DNA of 5,813 nucleotides from an archaeon (GTDB lineage: Archaea > EX4484-52 > B79-G9). Made by a program: the position numbers and the translations under genes. The stretch is from NCBI GenBank assembly GCA_030630425.1, contig DAOVNB010000047.1, forward strand, positions 1-5,813. The letters are read 5' to 3'. Below are positions 4,984 to 5,813 of the stretch, one piece after another. Position 1 is the first letter of the stretch. The number at the start of each line of letters is the position of its first letter. The notes under the pieces were generated by a model. That model worked only from the letters and a program-made list of their open reading frames with translations. It had not been told where the DNA came from and did no database searches.

Positions 4984-5041
4984 TCATGAAACATTGGTTC
5001 AGACCCCGCCTTAAAAGACGGGGCTTGTTCGAGTTTCAAGC
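4984..5041 (+). repeat. Hairpin repeat, right copy
   Basis: Same orientation and architecture as 83-143: TGAAAC (4987-4992) pairs with GTTTCA (5033-5038) around a GC hairpin with arms beginning at 5004 and ending at 5023. The inner pairs are CTT/AAG instead of CCT/AGG, and the pair after CCCCG again gives a wobble when read as minus-strand RNA. The two copies bracket the complete hxs cassette. Shorter than the left copy by a few bases between hairpin and closing arm. Confidence 0.75.
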
Positions 5042-5047
5042 CTCCTA

Positions 5048-5069
5048 AAAAATCGCAAATGCGATTTTT
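5048..5069. terminator. Hairpin with A/T tails, likely bidirectional terminator
   Basis: AAAAATCGCA (5048-5057) and TGCGATTTTT (5060-5069) form a near-continuous stem with T runs on the 3' side of either strand. It sits between two convergent genes, where a terminator acting on both is expected. The TCGCA/TGCGA core recalls the GTCGCA/TGCGAC arm of the left hairpin at 151-192. Confidence 0.5.
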
Positions 5070-5073
5070 GGGA

Positions 5074-5128
5074 CCCAAAGAATCTTTGATTCTCTCGGGT
5101 TTTAAGATTTCGCTCCGCACTGAAGTGC
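5074..5128. repeat. Further hairpins in the convergent intergenic region
   Basis: AGAATC (5079-5084) with GATTCT (5088-5093) around a TTT loop, closed by CCC (5074-5076) with GGG (5097-5099), is followed by GCACT (5117-5121) with AGTGC (5124-5128). Nearly the whole gap from 4984 to 5128 can fold. It looks like a composite intergenic repeat rather than a gene, even though the minus strand has an open frame across it. Confidence 0.5.
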
Positions 5129-5134
5129 AGAACT

Positions 5135-5813
5135 TCAACCATTAAAAGTAAGATTATAAAACGCATAATTATGCTCTGAAGTAGCCATCAATTCAAAAGA
5201 ATAATGTTTTTTTAGAACATCTTCAAGACCTGCCGTGTGATTTATTTTTTCATACCACCAAGCGTCTTTAAAAAGAATAATATTGCTTTCTGTTCTTAAA
5301 AGATGTGTAGAGTCTACAAACATCTTCGGATTGATGGCATGTTTGTGTATAGTAGTCATTATTATTTGAGGATTATAAGAGAGAACAAAGACATCTGGTG
5401 GCACTATCGGTTTCATAGACCTAACAAATTCGTATTCTTCGTTAAGTGGGCTCTTTGAAAAAATAAAACCCTGGGTGGGAATCAAACTAACCAAATACAT
5501 TACAGATATAACTAAAAGAAGTATGTTTTTGTTCTTAATCTCTGTTTTTTTAAGAATGTCCTTAACACCATATACGGAAAATATTAGTAATGGCACATAT
5601 AAAAGCAGGCTATATCTGACAGTATCACCGAAATGGTTGATGTTTCCAGCGTAGTGGCTCGAGTACACAATAAAAAATAATGCAAAAAATAAGAAATAGT
5701 AAAAAAAAGTCCTTTTTTTAGAATATACCTCTCTTGCGCCCAAAACACAAAGAATTGAAAACACAATGGAGTTTATGCCTGGATGTAAGAAGAATAAAAT
5801 AATACGCAAATAA
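5135..5813 (-). CDS. Multi-pass membrane protein, C-terminal part, GT-C glycosyltransferase-like (partial)
   Basis: The frame is open to the window edge, so the N-terminus lies outside; about 226 residues are visible. Counting from the TTG at 5809, hydrophobic segments at about 3-24, 34-50, 63-80 and 95-110 should cross the membrane. They are followed by a roughly 110-residue hydrophilic C-terminal domain. The sequence GDTVRYSLLLYVPLLIFSVYGVKDILKK has the Arg-Tyr-x-x-x-Leu-Tyr-x-Pro pattern of the late membrane helices of GT39/ArnT/PMT-like lipid-linked sugar transferases. The catalytic N-terminal loops are not visible, so the function is tentative. It faces the hxs cassette and shares no operon with it. 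Its TGA stop is at 5135-5137, next to the hairpin cluster. Confidence 0.6.
   Translation of the reverse strand, partial: YLRIILFFLHPGINSIVFSILCVLGAREVYSKKRTFFYYFLFFALFFIVYSSHYAGNINHFGDTVRYSLLLYVPLLIFSVYGVKDILKKTEIKNKNILLLVISVMYLVSLIPTQGFIFSKSPLNEEYEFVRSMKPIVPPDVFVLSYNPQIIMTTIHKHAINPKMFVDSTHLLRTESNIILFKDAWWYEKINHTAGLEDVLKKHYSFELMATSEHNYAFYNLTFNG

Noticed and set aside
4890..5138. 82-codon minus-strand open frame across the convergent gap
   Set aside because: It runs through stacked hairpins and antisense to the end of the radical SAM gene, has no ribosome-binding site, and shows no family features. It is best explained as a frame left open by the repeat.

Overview
The window is AT-rich and holds a compact peptide-maturation cassette of the His-Xaa-Ser (Hxs) type. 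It is probably from an archaeon, possibly an uncultured or DPANN-like lineage. The evidence for an archaeon is modest: AT-rich TATA-like boxes lie about 25 bp before the ATG of two genes, which fits leaderless transcripts, and two internal genes have GGTG ribosome-binding sites. I see no rRNA or tRNA that would settle the taxonomy. A bacterial-looking TATAAT at 258-263 is the main counter-signal.

Layout. Positions 1-42 read as the last 13 codons of an upstream plus-strand gene, possibly frameshifted. Positions 43-341 contain no intact gene. They hold a CCCCG/CGGGG hairpin repeat (83-143), a second long hairpin (144-199) that resembles IS200/IS605 end structures, and a promoter region with two inverted repeats and a TATA-like box. 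Next come hxsD (342-830), a shortened second HxsD-like gene overlapping it (812-1078), the radical SAM/SPASM maturase gene hxsB (1088-2539), and hxsA (2591-2950). HxsA is the precursor, with a 16-step His ladder at exact three-residue spacing. After a 165-bp gap with its own candidate promoter lies a 616-aa radical SAM protein (3116-4966) that carries two separate SPASM-type cysteine sets. A poly-T tract, a second copy of the hairpin repeat (4984-5041) and more hairpins fill the gap to a convergent minus-strand membrane protein (5135-5813). That protein is cut by the window edge and resembles the C-terminal part of a GT-C-type glycosyltransferase.

How it may work (inference). HxsA would be made as a leader plus repeat core. 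The two HxsD-like proteins and the N-terminal domain of HxsB would present it, and HxsB and the double-SPASM enzyme would install radical modifications along the His-Gly-Ser ladder. The classical system pairs HxsB with HxsC, a smaller radical SAM protein. Here no HxsC-like protein is visible, and the second enzyme has a different architecture. Together with the split HxsD pair, this makes the cassette a variant worth pursuing. The product chemistry cannot be read from sequence.
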